A stretch of 64,000 bases of DNA from an uncultured Phycisphaerales bacterium (GTDB lineage Bacteria; Planctomycetota; Phycisphaerae; Tepidisphaerales; Tepidisphaeraceae), in the NCBI GenBank assembly GCA_903871935.1, contig CAIQIQ010000050.1:62001-126000 (forward strand), read 5' to 3'. The notes beneath the pieces were generated by a model. The model was not told the origin of the DNA. It saw only the letters and a program-made list of their open reading frames with translations, and did not search any database. Below, piece after piece: positions 55,666 to 64,000 of this stretch (the first letter of the stretch is position 1; each line of letters begins with the position of its first letter). Both the position numbers and the translations under genes were made by a program.

Positions 55666-56211
55666 TCGGACCTCATCGGGTTCGATTCCTCGGGCATCCC
55701 GGACGCGGCAGCACGCATCCGAGGGTACAGCATTCTACCAGCACCTGACTGCAGCCAGTAGGTCCGCGGTGCTTGCGCCGCGGCGCTGCGGCATTTATGG
55801 ACCTCCTCGCGCACGTTCTCCGAACTCGTCTCACAGCGCAAGCGTGATGAGACCGCGAATCGGCTGGCTCCTCGGCCGGAAACGTGTGACGTATCAAAGT
55901 CGCCGCTTTTGGCGTCCCGCCGGGGTCCCATGCATGCACCCAAACCAGGCGAGTCGTGATGACCGCCGGGCGTTCAAGAAATGTCGTATGGCTTCCGCGG
56001 ATCGGCAAGGGGGCTTCGTTCCTGCAAGTCATCTCCGGCGTGACTGGACACCATTAAGAACTTTTTGTTCGCACCGCGTTCGGAATGAAGCGGGTCGCTT
56101 TATTGGGTCATTTCGCTGGACCATCTGACGGCTCGCCACAGCGTCGGCGAGCCATCAGATGTCCTTCGTGGAGCAACACTACTGCCCTGCCATGACATGG
56201 TGCCCTCCATT
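55666..56211. other. Intergenic region with an inverted repeat, no gene
   Basis: About 545 bases between two minus-strand genes. Open frames on the minus strand are rich in Arg and Cys without domains or ribosome binding sites. The only structure is the hairpin at 56118-56163. The promoter of the nucleoside-phosphorylase-like gene should lie in the left part. Confidence 0.5.
56118..56163. terminator. Long inverted repeat, possible terminator
   Basis: Two arms of about 20 bases (starting GGACCATCTGACGG and ending GCCATCAGATGTCC) pair with one bulge and one mismatch around an 8-base loop. It begins 49 bases downstream of the caspase-like gene stop on the minus strand. There is no poly-T tail, so it may act as an RNA structure or an unconventional terminator. 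Confidence 0.4.
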
Positions 56212-56952
56212 TCATCGCTTATCGGGCCAAATGACAGAACGACCGGCCATTACCCGATTCACGCAGACGAGGTAATCACGAAACGTCATGCCGATCTCTT
56301 GCGCGAATCCGGCCACGTTCACGTACCGTGGATCTTGATTCGGTACAAACGTCACAGGGTAGTGGAACACCGCGTGCGAGAACAACGTGCGGATGGCCTC
56401 GAACTCCTCGTCGAGATACAGGTACTTACGCGTGTGTTCCAGGAGCTTCTGCGCCATGCGGTAGCCGGCTGTCCGCATTGTTGTAGGATCAGTCATCTCA
56501 ATATCGACGCCGACGAGGTATGGGGCCCGAAGATCATCGCGGATGAGACGTGGGCTGAGTGCTCTGGCGGCATCCGCCGTATTGCAGCCGACGGTGAGTA
56601 GATGCGGTGGGACCGACGGGGCTCCTCGAACAAGCGAGTAGAGCCCGTCCCAATCGATCCACTCGTCGTCGCGGATGGAATCATCCTCGCGATCCGGCGC
56701 CGATCCAATTCCCATGGCGCGACGCGTCTCTGAATCCAAGATGCCATGTGAGACTGTGACAAGATACTGCGTGTTCGGATTGTCCGTCATCCAGTTCCGC
56801 ACACCCGCAACAAACTCCGGCCTATTCCACACGGCTACGATCTCGACTTCAGGCCGTAGTGCTTCGGGGACATCCCTGAATGCGCGGTCGACCATGCGCT
56901 CCGGCTCGGGCGCCCGCGCGTGGAACCATTGGACGAGGCAGATCGGTTTCAT
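56212..56952 (-). CDS. Putative caspase/CHAT-like peptidase
   Basis: A 246-residue protein starting at ATG 56952 after AGAAGGA. Two segments have the form of a caspase-hemoglobinase-fold dyad: YLVTVSHGILD with His69 and HLLTVGCNTADAARAL with Cys123, each preceded by a hydrophobic strand. Overall similarity is too weak to fix the family. Caspase-like proteins in bacterial immune systems act as effectors that cleave host proteins. It lies on the same strand as the phosphorylase-domain gene, 546 bases upstream of it. The dyad assignment is my reading of short motifs and needs structural support. Confidence 0.55.
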   Translation of the reverse strand: MKPICLVQWFHARAPEPERMVDRAFRDVPEALRPEVEIVAVWNRPEFVAGVRNWMTDNPNTQYLVTVSHGILDSETRRAMGIGSAPDREDDSIRDDEWIDWDGLYSLVRGAPSVPPHLLTVGCNTADAARALSPRLIRDDLRAPYLVGVDIEMTDPTTMRTAGYRMAQKLLEHTRKYLYLDEEFEAIRTLFSHAVFHYPVTFVPNQDPRYVNVAGFAQEIGMTFRDYLVCVNRVMAGRSVIWPDKR

Positions 56953-57062
56953 GGAAGATCCTTCTCTTCAAGAATTTGGCAGCAGTCGCCTGCGGCACCA
57001 ACGAGACGATCTGTATAATATGCTCGGGCCTGTAATTACGAAAATGGCTGAGAGGTCGCGTG

Positions 57063-57598
57063 ATGACCGAGCGGATGGAACTGCCCTCACTGGACGAGTT
57101 GCCTATAGCCCGTACGTTCTCAGGAATTCCGGACCCGCCGCCACTCTTCACAGACGGGAAGCCGAACGTCCAAGCGGTGTTTGCCTGGTACGCCCGAATT
57201 GGCACGGCCATGTATTCAGGCGAGGCGTTTACCGCGCTCGGCGTGCTCTTGATGGGTATCAAGCAGATTGGAGGGCGGTCGGACCTCAGTCGTCGCCACT
57301 TCACGCATCGCAAACGGATCTTCGAATTATTGCAGCGGGAGCGAGGGCTGCGGGCACTCGCTCGGAATTGGTATCTGCGGTATCGCGAGCCGCTGCATGC
57401 GGACCCGCAGTTGGCGACGCTTGGGCAAGCCCCAATTTCCTCATCGATCTTGCGGCCATCGTTGCGCACCTCATAGAGACATATCCGCCTGCGCTTCCCG
57501 AGAATGAGAACAGCACTGCCCTTGCGGAGCTTCGCGTGGCCTTGGGTTTGATCGTCGAACGCGCGATGGCAATGGTCCGGCCCAGATTGTCGCGCTAG
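57063..57598 (+). CDS. Unknown helical protein, apparent single-base frameshift
   Basis: The gene starts at ATG 57063 after GAGAGG and reads MTERMELPSLDELPIARTFSG...ALARNWYLRYREPLHADPQLATLGQA. Near 57430 the natural reading continues one frame back, PNFLIDLAAIVAHLIETYPPALPENENSTALAELRVALGLIVERAMAMVRPRLSR, to a stop at 57598. One additional C in the run GCCCC would give a single open frame of about 178 residues. Whether the frameshift is real decay, programmed slippage or an assembly error cannot be told. I do not recognise the family. It is the only plus-strand gene in this part of the island. Confidence 0.5.
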
Positions 57599-57813
57599 TC
57601 ATGGCTCTCTCCGCTCTTGCGGACGTTATTGTGCAGTCGTCCCCAAGGCGGACATCGGCACGGTCAAGACAAGCCCCGGCCGATGGGTAATCTACCCATA
57701 CCCGCACGCCGGAGAAGTGCATGTGGCAGTTAGCCGCGACGACGTCGAACCCCCAAACCTAGTAAAGCATGCAGGTCGGACACCTAATAGGCCTCAAGGC
57801 GTGCTGAGCGATC

Positions 57814-58515
57814 CTATCGCTTGGGGCCACATGTCCCCACGACGCATTCCTCCAAGACGTCAAGGAATGTCGTATCACAGGCCTCCTGCACGTAGTTCAG
57901 ATTCCAGAGTGCGCTTCGGCGGATCTCTTCGCGGGGACTGAAGTTCCCCAACCACCCACCGCTCGGGCGATCGAAGGGACAACAGTGGTTCGAGAGTAAA
58001 GCAATCGCGTTTCGCTCAATGAATGATCGCATGCTGCCAGGACCAGGCTCGTCCGGCACGTCAACCCATAACACCGACATACGGCCAATGTGTTCCGACA
58101 CGCGCTTCTCAAGAAAGGCCTCGGTCGAACGTATTGAGCGAGGGGCGGAGGATCGCTGGCCCCATGTCGCCAGTGATAATCCGTCCCGTGCCAACAGCGC
58201 AGCGCCAACATGCAGACGGAAGATCGAGCCACGATGGTTACCATTGCCCGCCTTTCCACCCCGATGCGTGCGGAGCCGCCCCCATAGCTTGGATTTGGAG
58301 CCCGCGCTCACCGCGTGCGTCCCGACGCGCACCACCCGGGGCATAGCGGGCGTCCGGTTGCGCGTTTCGCCAGGTTCCATGAAGAAATAGACGCCTCGAG
58401 CGGGCCAAGGCGACCGACCCGATTGTTCATCCAGACGGCGGCCCTGTGGTGTCACCGCCTCTAATCGCGCAAGAAGCGTGTAGAAACGATCCAGATGGTC
58501 TTCGAGATCGCTCAT
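57814..58515 (-). CDS. GIY-YIG-like nuclease domain protein
   Basis: A 233-residue protein, start ATG 58515 overlapping the upstream stop by 4 bases. The core reads RGVYFFMEPGETRNRTPAMP and RVVRVGTHAVS...KLWGRLRTHRGG. This fits the GIY-x(10-15)-YIG pattern, with VG for YIG's IG and Arg/His positions of the catalytic helix, although the YIG tyrosine is not present. It is the last gene of the tight minus-strand operon. Partnership with the DUF6884-like gene is a recurrent pairing in bacterial genomes as far as I recall; role likely in defence or DNA repair. Confidence 0.6.
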   Translation of the reverse strand: MSDLEDHLDRFYTLLARLEAVTPQGRRLDEQSGRSPWPARGVYFFMEPGETRNRTPAMPRVVRVGTHAVSAGSKSKLWGRLRTHRGGKAGNGNHRGSIFRLHVGAALLARDGLSLATWGQRSSAPRSIRSTEAFLEKRVSEHIGRMSVLWVDVPDEPGPGSMRSFIERNAIALLSNHCCPFDRPSGGWLGNFSPREEIRRSALWNLNYVQEACDTTFLDVLEECVVGTCGPKR

Positions 58516-58934
58516 GGGAACATGGCCTTCAGGCGATGTAGCTGCTCGCCTATCTTGAGGCCGGCAAACGGGACCGTAACCAAGCATCCACGCGCCTGCA
58601 GAAACGGCACGAGATCCTGTCGGTAGCGATTTCCGGCCAGCACTATGACCTGCATTCCCGGCGCGATCAGCTCCGCGAGCTGCCGTTGCACCCGCTGCGC
58701 CCAGGAGAGCCGCTCCTTCCTGCCCATCGTGTTCAGGGCGCGGTCATAGGGTGCCACGACCTGGTCCGGCGCTACAACACCATACTCGGCAGACAAGATG
58801 TACCACGCGTCGCTCTGGGATTCTGCGTAGCGCCGCAGACCGCAAAATAGGGGTGACAGGTAAAGGTCGCGCGCGGGCGAGGCCTCGCCACGCTTATGCT
58901 TCACACAGGATACCAGAGCAACCCGCTTCATCAT
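58512..58934 (-). CDS. DUF6884-like protein
   Basis: A 140-residue protein beginning MMKRVALVSCVKHKRGEASPARDLYLSPLF. This N-terminus plus WYILSAEYGVVAPDQVVAPYD and VIVLAGNRYRQDLVPFLQARG resembles the DUF6884 family, small proteins often found near nucleases. I rely on remembered family patterns, so the name is tentative. Start ATG 58934, 13 bases after the zinc-ribbon gene. Biochemical role is not established. Confidence 0.6.
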   Translation of the reverse strand: MMKRVALVSCVKHKRGEASPARDLYLSPLFCGLRRYAESQSDAWYILSAEYGVVAPDQVVAPYDRALNTMGRKERLSWAQRVQRQLAELIAPGMQVIVLAGNRYRQDLVPFLQARGCLVTVPFAGLKIGEQLHRLKAMFP

Positions 58935-58947
58935 TCACTGCTCCGCA

Positions 58948-59283
58948 TCATGAGATACACATTGAGCCTGGATCGGCAGCGAACATGTCGGCCTTGCAGT
59001 ACGGGCAGCGTCGACCTTTGAGGTCGACGGTGTCGGCGATGTCCGCCGCACCGCACTTCGGGCATTTCTCGACTGCGGCGCGGGAGTCCACCATGAACTC
59101 CTCCCCACACGCCAGGCAAAGGTGCGGCGAGTCGTTTCCGATGCACCGAGCCAGATTCTCATGGTCCGGGTGGTAGGCGTATTGCTTGGCCCCGCTTTCA
59201 TCAATGTAGTATGGGTTGCCGTCATCCCAGGCAGTGATGGCCCGCTTGCACCCTCCGCAGACGTATGTGATGCCCATCGCCAT
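58948..59283 (-). CDS. Zinc-ribbon protein with four CxxC pairs
   Basis: A 111-residue protein. It has VCGGCKRAIT, LCLACGEEF, KCPKCGAAD and RCPYCKADMF, four CxxC pairs, forming probably two zinc ribbons. Start ATG 59283; the open frame upstream to 59517 overlaps the neighbouring gene and is rejected. It lies 5 bases downstream of the frameshifted gene. Likely a nucleic-acid- or protein-binding accessory of the operon. Confidence 0.7.
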   Translation of the reverse strand: MAMGITYVCGGCKRAITAWDDGNPYYIDESGAKQYAYHPDHENLARCIGNDSPHLCLACGEEFMVDSRAAVEKCPKCGAADIADTVDLKGRRCPYCKADMFAADPGSMCIS

Positions 59284-59288
59284 GACTG

Positions 59289-59806
59289 TCACCTCGGTCT
59301 TTCGTCCGTTTCGTACGCGCCGAAAAGGCCGAAGAATGCTTTGGCCAGGGCGGGCGCTGCCGTGGCAATAACCGGGTCCGTGAAGCTGGCAAGCTCGTAG
59401 AAGAGATGCGCGATCACCGGCTTCTCGTACGCCACGATGCTCTGCCAGGTCTTCGGGCGAATCGGTCGTCTCAGCGAATCCATGATTCGGGCCATCTCCT
59501 GCATTTCGCTGTCGCACTCGAGTCCGTTGAGGAGGGGGCTCGCCGCGGCCGCCGGCTCATTGCGACGCCAGAACACGATGCCGGCGGTTTCGCCCACGCC
59601 GACCCATTCCACATCCGCGGCGGCAACTCCGGAATGTCGACCTTGGAGCGAAACCGTCGCTCTCCCTCCCGCGCCTTGAGCAGGCTCTTTCGGAACGACC
59701 GACACAGGAAGCCGTCGTCATCCAGATTGAGGTTCATGCCCGGCCGGGCGTGCTTTGCCGCGGGCGACTTGCCTAGGTAGAAATGCATGCCTCGGACGAC
59801 TGACAT
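59289..59806 (-). CDS. Unknown protein, apparent single-base frameshift
   Basis: The N-terminal part starts at ATG 59806: MSVVRGMHFYLGKSPAAKHARPGMNLNLDDDGFLCRSFRKSLLKAREGERRFRSKVDIPELPP. At about 59610 the natural reading moves to another frame: DVEWVGVGETAGIVFWRRNEPAAAASPLLNGL ... AFFGLFGAYETDERPR, ending at 59289. One extra G in CCGCCGCGG would restore ELPPADVEW and one frame of about 172 residues. I do not recognise the family. It lies 38 bases downstream of the helicase gene and is probably part of the operon. Confidence 0.5.
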
Positions 59807-59844
59807 GGCGGCATGATACCCCGCGCACCCAGCATGAGAAAGCA

Positions 59845-61971
59845 CTACGCCCGCGGTCGGAGATCGAGATTTACCTTCGCCAATTCGCGCGCACCCATAA
59901 TCGGCTCCGCTTCCGTTGATGGATCTGAGGCGAGTTTCCTGCGGTTTGGCAGTAGGACTTGGTGCCATCGCATACGGTTGACCATGACGTGAAGCACACG
60001 CTCGTCATAGGTGTCGCGGCAGAGCAGGAAATACACGTTCACGGGGCCCTTGGCTTCGCGGCCTTGGCGGTCCACGCGTCCTTCGCGTTGCTCGAGTCGC
60101 GCGGGATTCCACTCAAGATCGTAATGGATGACGTGACTGCAGTACCGCTGCAAGTCGATGCCTTCCTGACCCACCGAACTTGCCACTAATACCACCGGAC
60201 AGAAGGGGGAGTTAAACCCGCGCAGGTGTCGGTCGCGGTCTTCTTGATGCACTGCCCCATCGTATCGGGCGACCAGGTCGCGCGTGCCGTAGCGGTCGTG
60301 AATCACCGCCAGCCGCAGTGCTCGTCGGTCGTTCTCACGTCGCCGCTTCTCGGAATCGGACGCAGACGAGCGTGCTCCGACTGCCAGCAAGTGCCGCTTG
60401 AGGTGAGCCGCCTCTCTGGCAAGTGCCCTGGGATTGGCCAGCAAAAGCCCGGCTAGCCGAGAACCTGCAAATCGCCGTAACACCCGACGAAGGTTATCCT
60501 GCTCCTGGTCGCGGAGGTCGTGGGAGGTTTCACGCAGCATCGCGACCAGCTTGGTACTGATGCGAACGCTCAACTTTGAGGTAGGCCGCCGGATCAACTC
60601 GCGAAGGCATTTCTCCAGAACATTCTTGATCGTGCTGGCGGTACCGTGTCTGTCCTCACCCGAAACAAATCCCTCCTCGGTGTCCGCGCCGACGAAGGTG
60701 CTGAACACCAGGACCTTGTCGAGCCATTTCCGGTCCTCCTCGGTCGAGTTCTTTAGTTGATCGCTTACGATCTGCCGCACCAGCCGCTTTAGCGCGCCCA
60801 GCTTGGGATGCTCGTGAGATGGAATCCGAAACGCGAGGTCCCTGCCAAACCGGCTCTTCCGAAACTGCTGATAGGTGGAGAGCAACTGCCGCAGCGTGCC
60901 GGCTACAAACGGCCGCGTCGAAGACCGGCTTGCCGCCGCCAGATGGTTGCGAACCGCCAAATACGTCTGAACGTCCTCGTCCAGGAGTTCAATGAGTTCG
61001 CCGTCCCCGAGGGCGGCGTGCAGATCTGCTTCCCCCAGCCGGTAGATATCAGGGCCGATGCAGCGGGCCTGCCCTGCCGAGGTGACGAAATGGTACTGCC
61101 GCTTGTCTCGCTTGGGGTTCCGCAGCATGCGATGGCGAAGCAATTCGCTGACTGTTCGCGTGAGCTTCGCGGTGCCAGCCAGCGCATCAGCGTCCGCCGA
61201 CCTGAAGTACTGCGCGATGGCCCGCCGGTAGTTGTGGAAATCCTGATCGGCGTAGAGGCTCTTGGCATCGGCGGCGGCCCGGCGCCACAGGCTGGGTTGG
61301 CCGTAGCCTCCGAACGTGTCGCTCAGCAGGCACCGCAGTTCCCCCGGCGCGAGTTGGAAGGGCGTAGCGGTCAGGAGGATTGCATGCATGTGAGAACGCG
61401 CCAGCAGCGTATGGGGAGGCAACGATGCAAGGTCGCCGCCAATGCGGTGCGCCTCATCGATTATCACCACGTCCCACGCGGTGTTGTGGAGTTGCGTTGC
61501 CTTGCGCTCCGGGCGGTCCAGCAGGTTGCTGTTGGTAACATAGCAGCCCGGCGGGAGGACCTCCTTGCCGTAGCGCATATTGCCACGTTTGTTGAGGAGA
61601 TCGCTAAAGCGGCGCAGGACGACGACCTCGTTGGCCAACGTACGGTACACGGCGCGGGTCGCGGGGCTTTTGGCCCATCCCTGTATGTACTGGAGGAACC
61701 CGTCGGCCTCGAGTTCGGTGGCCCACTTGGTCACCAAGCCGGGCGGCACGAGGATCAGGATACGATAAGGTTGTCGCCGTTTGGCCGTCCGTCCGTGTTG
61801 CCGCTGAGCCAGGAGCGTGGCCGCAGTGGCCAACGCCTCATATGTCTTCCCCAAGCCTACGCCGTCGGCTAGGATAATGCCGCCCGGGCGCGCATTGAGT
61901 TCACGCCTCGCGGCGCGGACGACCCGGAGTTGGTGCTCCCGGCCCGTATTGACTTCGCGGATTCGCGCCAT
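59845..61971 (-). CDS. SNF2-type (superfamily 2) helicase
   Basis: A 708-residue ATPase. Motifs in order: Walker A ILADGVGLGKTYEALA (near 35-47), Ib-like RILILVPPGLVTKW, DEAH box VVIIDEAHRIGG, motif III ILLTATPFQL, and in the C-terminal lobe VLVASSVGQEGIDLQRYCSHVIHYDLEWNPARLEQREGRVDRQGRE (motifs IV-VI). A long insertion (about 430-570) separates the two lobes. Start ATG 61971 overlaps the PLD stop by one base (TAATG). SNF2-type helicases paired with PLD nucleases occur in anti-phage systems such as DISARM and in Dpd clusters; no methyltransferase or deazaguanine gene is visible here. Confidence 0.88.
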   Translation of the reverse strand: MARIREVNTGREHQLRVVRAARRELNARPGGIILADGVGLGKTYEALATAATLLAQRQHGRTAKRRQPYRILILVPPGLVTKWATELEADGFLQYIQGWAKSPATRAVYRTLANEVVVLRRFSDLLNKRGNMRYGKEVLPPGCYVTNSNLLDRPERKATQLHNTAWDVVIIDEAHRIGGDLASLPPHTLLARSHMHAILLTATPFQLAPGELRCLLSDTFGGYGQPSLWRRAAADAKSLYADQDFHNYRRAIAQYFRSADADALAGTAKLTRTVSELLRHRMLRNPKRDKRQYHFVTSAGQARCIGPDIYRLGEADLHAALGDGELIELLDEDVQTYLAVRNHLAAASRSSTRPFVAGTLRQLLSTYQQFRKSRFGRDLAFRIPSHEHPKLGALKRLVRQIVSDQLKNSTEEDRKWLDKVLVFSTFVGADTEEGFVSGEDRHGTASTIKNVLEKCLRELIRRPTSKLSVRISTKLVAMLRETSHDLRDQEQDNLRRVLRRFAGSRLAGLLLANPRALAREAAHLKRHLLAVGARSSASDSEKRRRENDRRALRLAVIHDRYGTRDLVARYDGAVHQEDRDRHLRGFNSPFCPVVLVASSVGQEGIDLQRYCSHVIHYDLEWNPARLEQREGRVDRQGREAKGPVNVYFLLCRDTYDERVLHVMVNRMRWHQVLLPNRRKLASDPSTEAEPIMGARELAKVNLDLRPRA

Positions 61972-63611
61972 TAAGCCATTCCTTCAGCTTGTCGAAAGAG
62001 CCGCTCTACGAACTCGCGTTTTGGCTTCGTCCAGCCGCCTCGCCCCGCGCGGATCTCGCCGGCCACCATCTCCCGAGCCTCCGCGATCCGAGCCAGCGCA
62101 AGTGGGTGGTTCTTCCCGGCCGACCTGAGAATGCGCGCGACCACGAGGCGCCACTGCAGTACAAAACAGTCAAGACTTCCCTGGTGCTGGCATCGCGTTA
62201 GTTCCTCCTCCTCGGCGTCTTGGTTCTCCAAAGCCGGTTCTTCGAGGGGAATCTCGCCGTTCGACTTGCCGGCGCGGCCCGGGAATAGCCGACCCGCATA
62301 GCGCCAGAACAACTCGGCAACGGCATCGACGCTGCCGGCGGTGGCCAGGCTCTCCGTCAGGCAGTTGACGTTGAGCCGCCGCCAATTGCCCTTCGGCGAC
62401 AGGCGGTATTCCATGGTCGCCGGCATCTGCTCAGTGCGGAAGCCCAGCCGCTCCGAAGTCTTGCGGTCCACCGCCGCCCGGCCCGAGGAAAACTCGAGGC
62501 TTAGACCGAATACGCGATGCTCCGCGCTCCGGACCCACAGCCTGCGCCGGGCCGGTCCGCTGGCTTCCAAAGTCAGATCATGCCCGTCCCATACGCCCTG
62601 AAGCAGACACCATCCTTCTGCGATTTCCTGTTTCTCAATTGTGATTGCGGCCGAGGCAACGGGCTTGGTGGCGGTCCAGGTATGTTTGCAGGGAAGAGAC
62701 CACAGGAAGCGGTCCCATTGTTTGTGCGTGACGTCGCTCCGCACGAGCACGTCGACGTTAGCCTTGCGGTCAGACCTGAGCCACGCGGATTCGCTGACGT
62801 TGGCGCTGCCCCAGAACAACTGTATGCCGCGGGCGGTGTGGAAAGCGAACATCTTCGCGTGCATGTGGGCGAACACGGCTATCCGTTCGTCTTCGTCCGT
62901 GCCGGCGGGAGCTTTCAGGTTCCAATACTCGTTGCAGCCGGCAATCCGGGGCATCGTCTTTATCCCGGTGTACAGGCGAATCTGCGCCGCCCCCGTCCTC
63001 TGCTTCAAGTGACCTAGCACTCGGGACGGGTCGCAGTTGAGGGGCGAGACGATGTCGATTGCCTTGACGGTGCCGCTGACTCGTTCGAGAACCAAGTCGA
63101 TCAGCCGCCCGTCCAACGTGGACATCACGGAAGCAGTACTGCCTTGAGGCAAGGCGCTGACAAACTCGCGCAGGTCGAGCGAGCCCGAGATGATGCGTCG
63201 GGCGCGAAGCCTGAGGAGAAACGAGCGGATACCGCCAAGGACTTCGGCGTCACGTTTGAGGTCGTCAAAGAACTGCCAGCACTCAAGGTTCCCCCCGAGC
63301 CCGCCCCACGTGAGATTCGCCGAACCCACTCCGACCGCCACGCGCTGGTCACCGAGAAGAACCAGCAACTTCGGGTGGAACGTACCCCGCCAGTTGGCCC
63401 GCCACACGCGGTACTTCTCGCGGGGTGGTCTCTGGCCGTCGGTGCCGACGACGACGTCAGTCACCAGGTTGCCGCGCCGAAACAGCAGTTCGAATCGCGT
63501 TTCGAAATCGTCCGGGTTGAACTCGTAGGAAAGGGCGAGCATCCGTCGGCGACCGAAGCTCTTCCCGCGGAAGAAGTCGACGCACTGGCCTGGAAGATCG
63601 AGCTGTTTCAT
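61971..63611 (-). CDS. Phospholipase D-like nuclease
   Basis: A 546-residue protein with two HKD-type motifs: FHPKLLVLLGDQRVAVGVGSANLTWGG (near 100-125) and HMHAKMFAFHTARGIQLFWGSANVSESAW (near 245-275). Each holds the H-x-K and a following S/N, and together they form one PLD active site. The C-terminal half is helical and unassigned. Start ATG 63611 overlaps the previous stop by 4 bases (ATGA). PLD enzymes in such operons usually act as nucleases rather than lipases. It likely works with the adjacent helicase. Confidence 0.88.
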   Translation of the reverse strand: MKQLDLPGQCVDFFRGKSFGRRRMLALSYEFNPDDFETRFELLFRRGNLVTDVVVGTDGQRPPREKYRVWRANWRGTFHPKLLVLLGDQRVAVGVGSANLTWGGLGGNLECWQFFDDLKRDAEVLGGIRSFLLRLRARRIISGSLDLREFVSALPQGSTASVMSTLDGRLIDLVLERVSGTVKAIDIVSPLNCDPSRVLGHLKQRTGAAQIRLYTGIKTMPRIAGCNEYWNLKAPAGTDEDERIAVFAHMHAKMFAFHTARGIQLFWGSANVSESAWLRSDRKANVDVLVRSDVTHKQWDRFLWSLPCKHTWTATKPVASAAITIEKQEIAEGWCLLQGVWDGHDLTLEASGPARRRLWVRSAEHRVFGLSLEFSSGRAAVDRKTSERLGFRTEQMPATMEYRLSPKGNWRRLNVNCLTESLATAGSVDAVAELFWRYAGRLFPGRAGKSNGEIPLEEPALENQDAEEEELTRCQHQGSLDCFVLQWRLVVARILRSAGKNHPLALARIAEAREMVAGEIRAGRGGWTKPKREFVERLFRQAEGMA

Positions 63612-64000
63612 ATCTCCCCCAGATCAGCCAGCAGCGACGCGAACTGGGAGAGCCGATAGCCGTGCAGTTGGCTACCGGAACTCCGTGCAAGTCCTTTCCG
63701 GAGTTGGTTCCACTGGCGGTCCACCCACGGTCCGTCAGCCTTGGCGCGATAGTGCCGATCCAGCAGAAACGCCTTGAGCGACTCGAGCCCCTTCGGAATC
63801 GGCGCCCGTTTATATCGCGCGGCGCAGGCGAAGTGATTGGCCATCGCATGTCGAAACCCTCGCATGTCTTCGCCAGGGCGGGGCAAAGCGTAGGGAACCG
63901 CGAGCCTTCCGGAAGGAGGGAGAGTACCCCGCAGGTGATCACCGGACCGATAGAGCCAGTAGAACAACTCGGTGCTCGGCAGCGCTTCGCACTCAAGCAC
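63608..64000 (-). CDS. Unknown protein, start beyond the right edge
   Basis: The last 130 residues of a gene that extends past the window, for example STELFYWLYRSGDHLRG and SQLHGYRLSQFASLLADLGEI. I do not recognise a domain. Its stop overlaps the PLD start, so it is upstream in the same operon. Confidence 0.6.
   Translation of the reverse strand: MLECEALPSTELFYWLYRSGDHLRGTLPPSGRLAVPYALPRPGEDMRGFRHAMANHFACAARYKRAPIPKGLESLKAFLLDRHYRAKADGPWVDRQWNQLRKGLARSSGSQLHGYRLSQFASLLADLGEI

Noticed and set aside
57814-63611. Direct assignment of the operon to DISARM or Dpd
   Set aside because: Only helicase and PLD match; the DUF1998 protein, methyltransferase or deazaguanine-insertion genes of those systems are not visible in the window.

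Overview
The window is high-GC bacterial DNA. The mix of genes suggests Planctomycetota, perhaps the Phycisphaerae: a MoxR/DUF58/BatA-type cluster, large secreted proteins without recognisable domains, many Gfo/Idh/MocA oxidoreductases and amidohydrolases, and kinesin-light-chain-like TPR proteins. This is an inference from gene content; no rRNA or other phylogenetic marker is present.

Left part (1-18,000) is mostly housekeeping and envelope genes. It holds purA (cut by the left edge), a large MFS transporter, a four-gene MacA/MacB/permease/TolC-like efflux operon on the minus strand, an aldo/keto reductase, a MoxR ATPase-DUF58-BatA/VWA operon, a YHS metal-binding protein, two copies of a very small cysteine-rich protein, and dxs.

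Middle part (18,100-35,600) is a long plus-strand catabolic locus. It encodes a TIM-barrel glycosidase-like protein, a class III aminotransferase, a DeoR regulator, a Gfo/Idh/MocA dehydrogenase, an FGGY kinase, a fucose/arabinose isomerase-like protein, an oxidoreductase-GNAT fusion, an amidohydrolase-aminotransferase fusion, three stand-alone amidohydrolases and an alpha/beta hydrolase. A convergent GH20-like enzyme follows. Together they look like a coherent but unassigned route for a modified (probably amino- or acylamino-) sugar or polyol.

Next come a 1,168-residue P-loop protein that may be a pyrophosphate-type PEP carboxykinase (35,713-39,219), a TPR protein with ten full 42-residue repeats, and a large secreted protein of unknown function.

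Right part (44,300-64,000) is a defence island built at a tRNA-Met gene. Three direct repeats of a tRNA-Met 3' half (44,378, 49,599 and 53,734) have matching flanking structure: a terminator and paired GGCTACA/AGCTACA-type repeats at fixed distances. They delimit two short elements of 5.2 and 4.1 kb and the start of a third. No recombinase gene is visible. The first two carry AbiEi/AbiEii toxin-antitoxin pairs, SWIM zinc-finger proteins and a DUF4143 ATPase, some decayed into deletion fusions. The third holds a nucleoside-phosphorylase-domain protein, a caspase-like protein, an unknown gene with a one-base frameshift, and a tight minus-strand operon of at least seven genes: unknown, PLD nuclease, SNF2-type helicase, unknown (frameshifted), zinc ribbon, DUF6884-like and GIY-YIG-like. 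That operon and the AbiE-SWIM-ATPase elements are the best candidates for undescribed defence systems.
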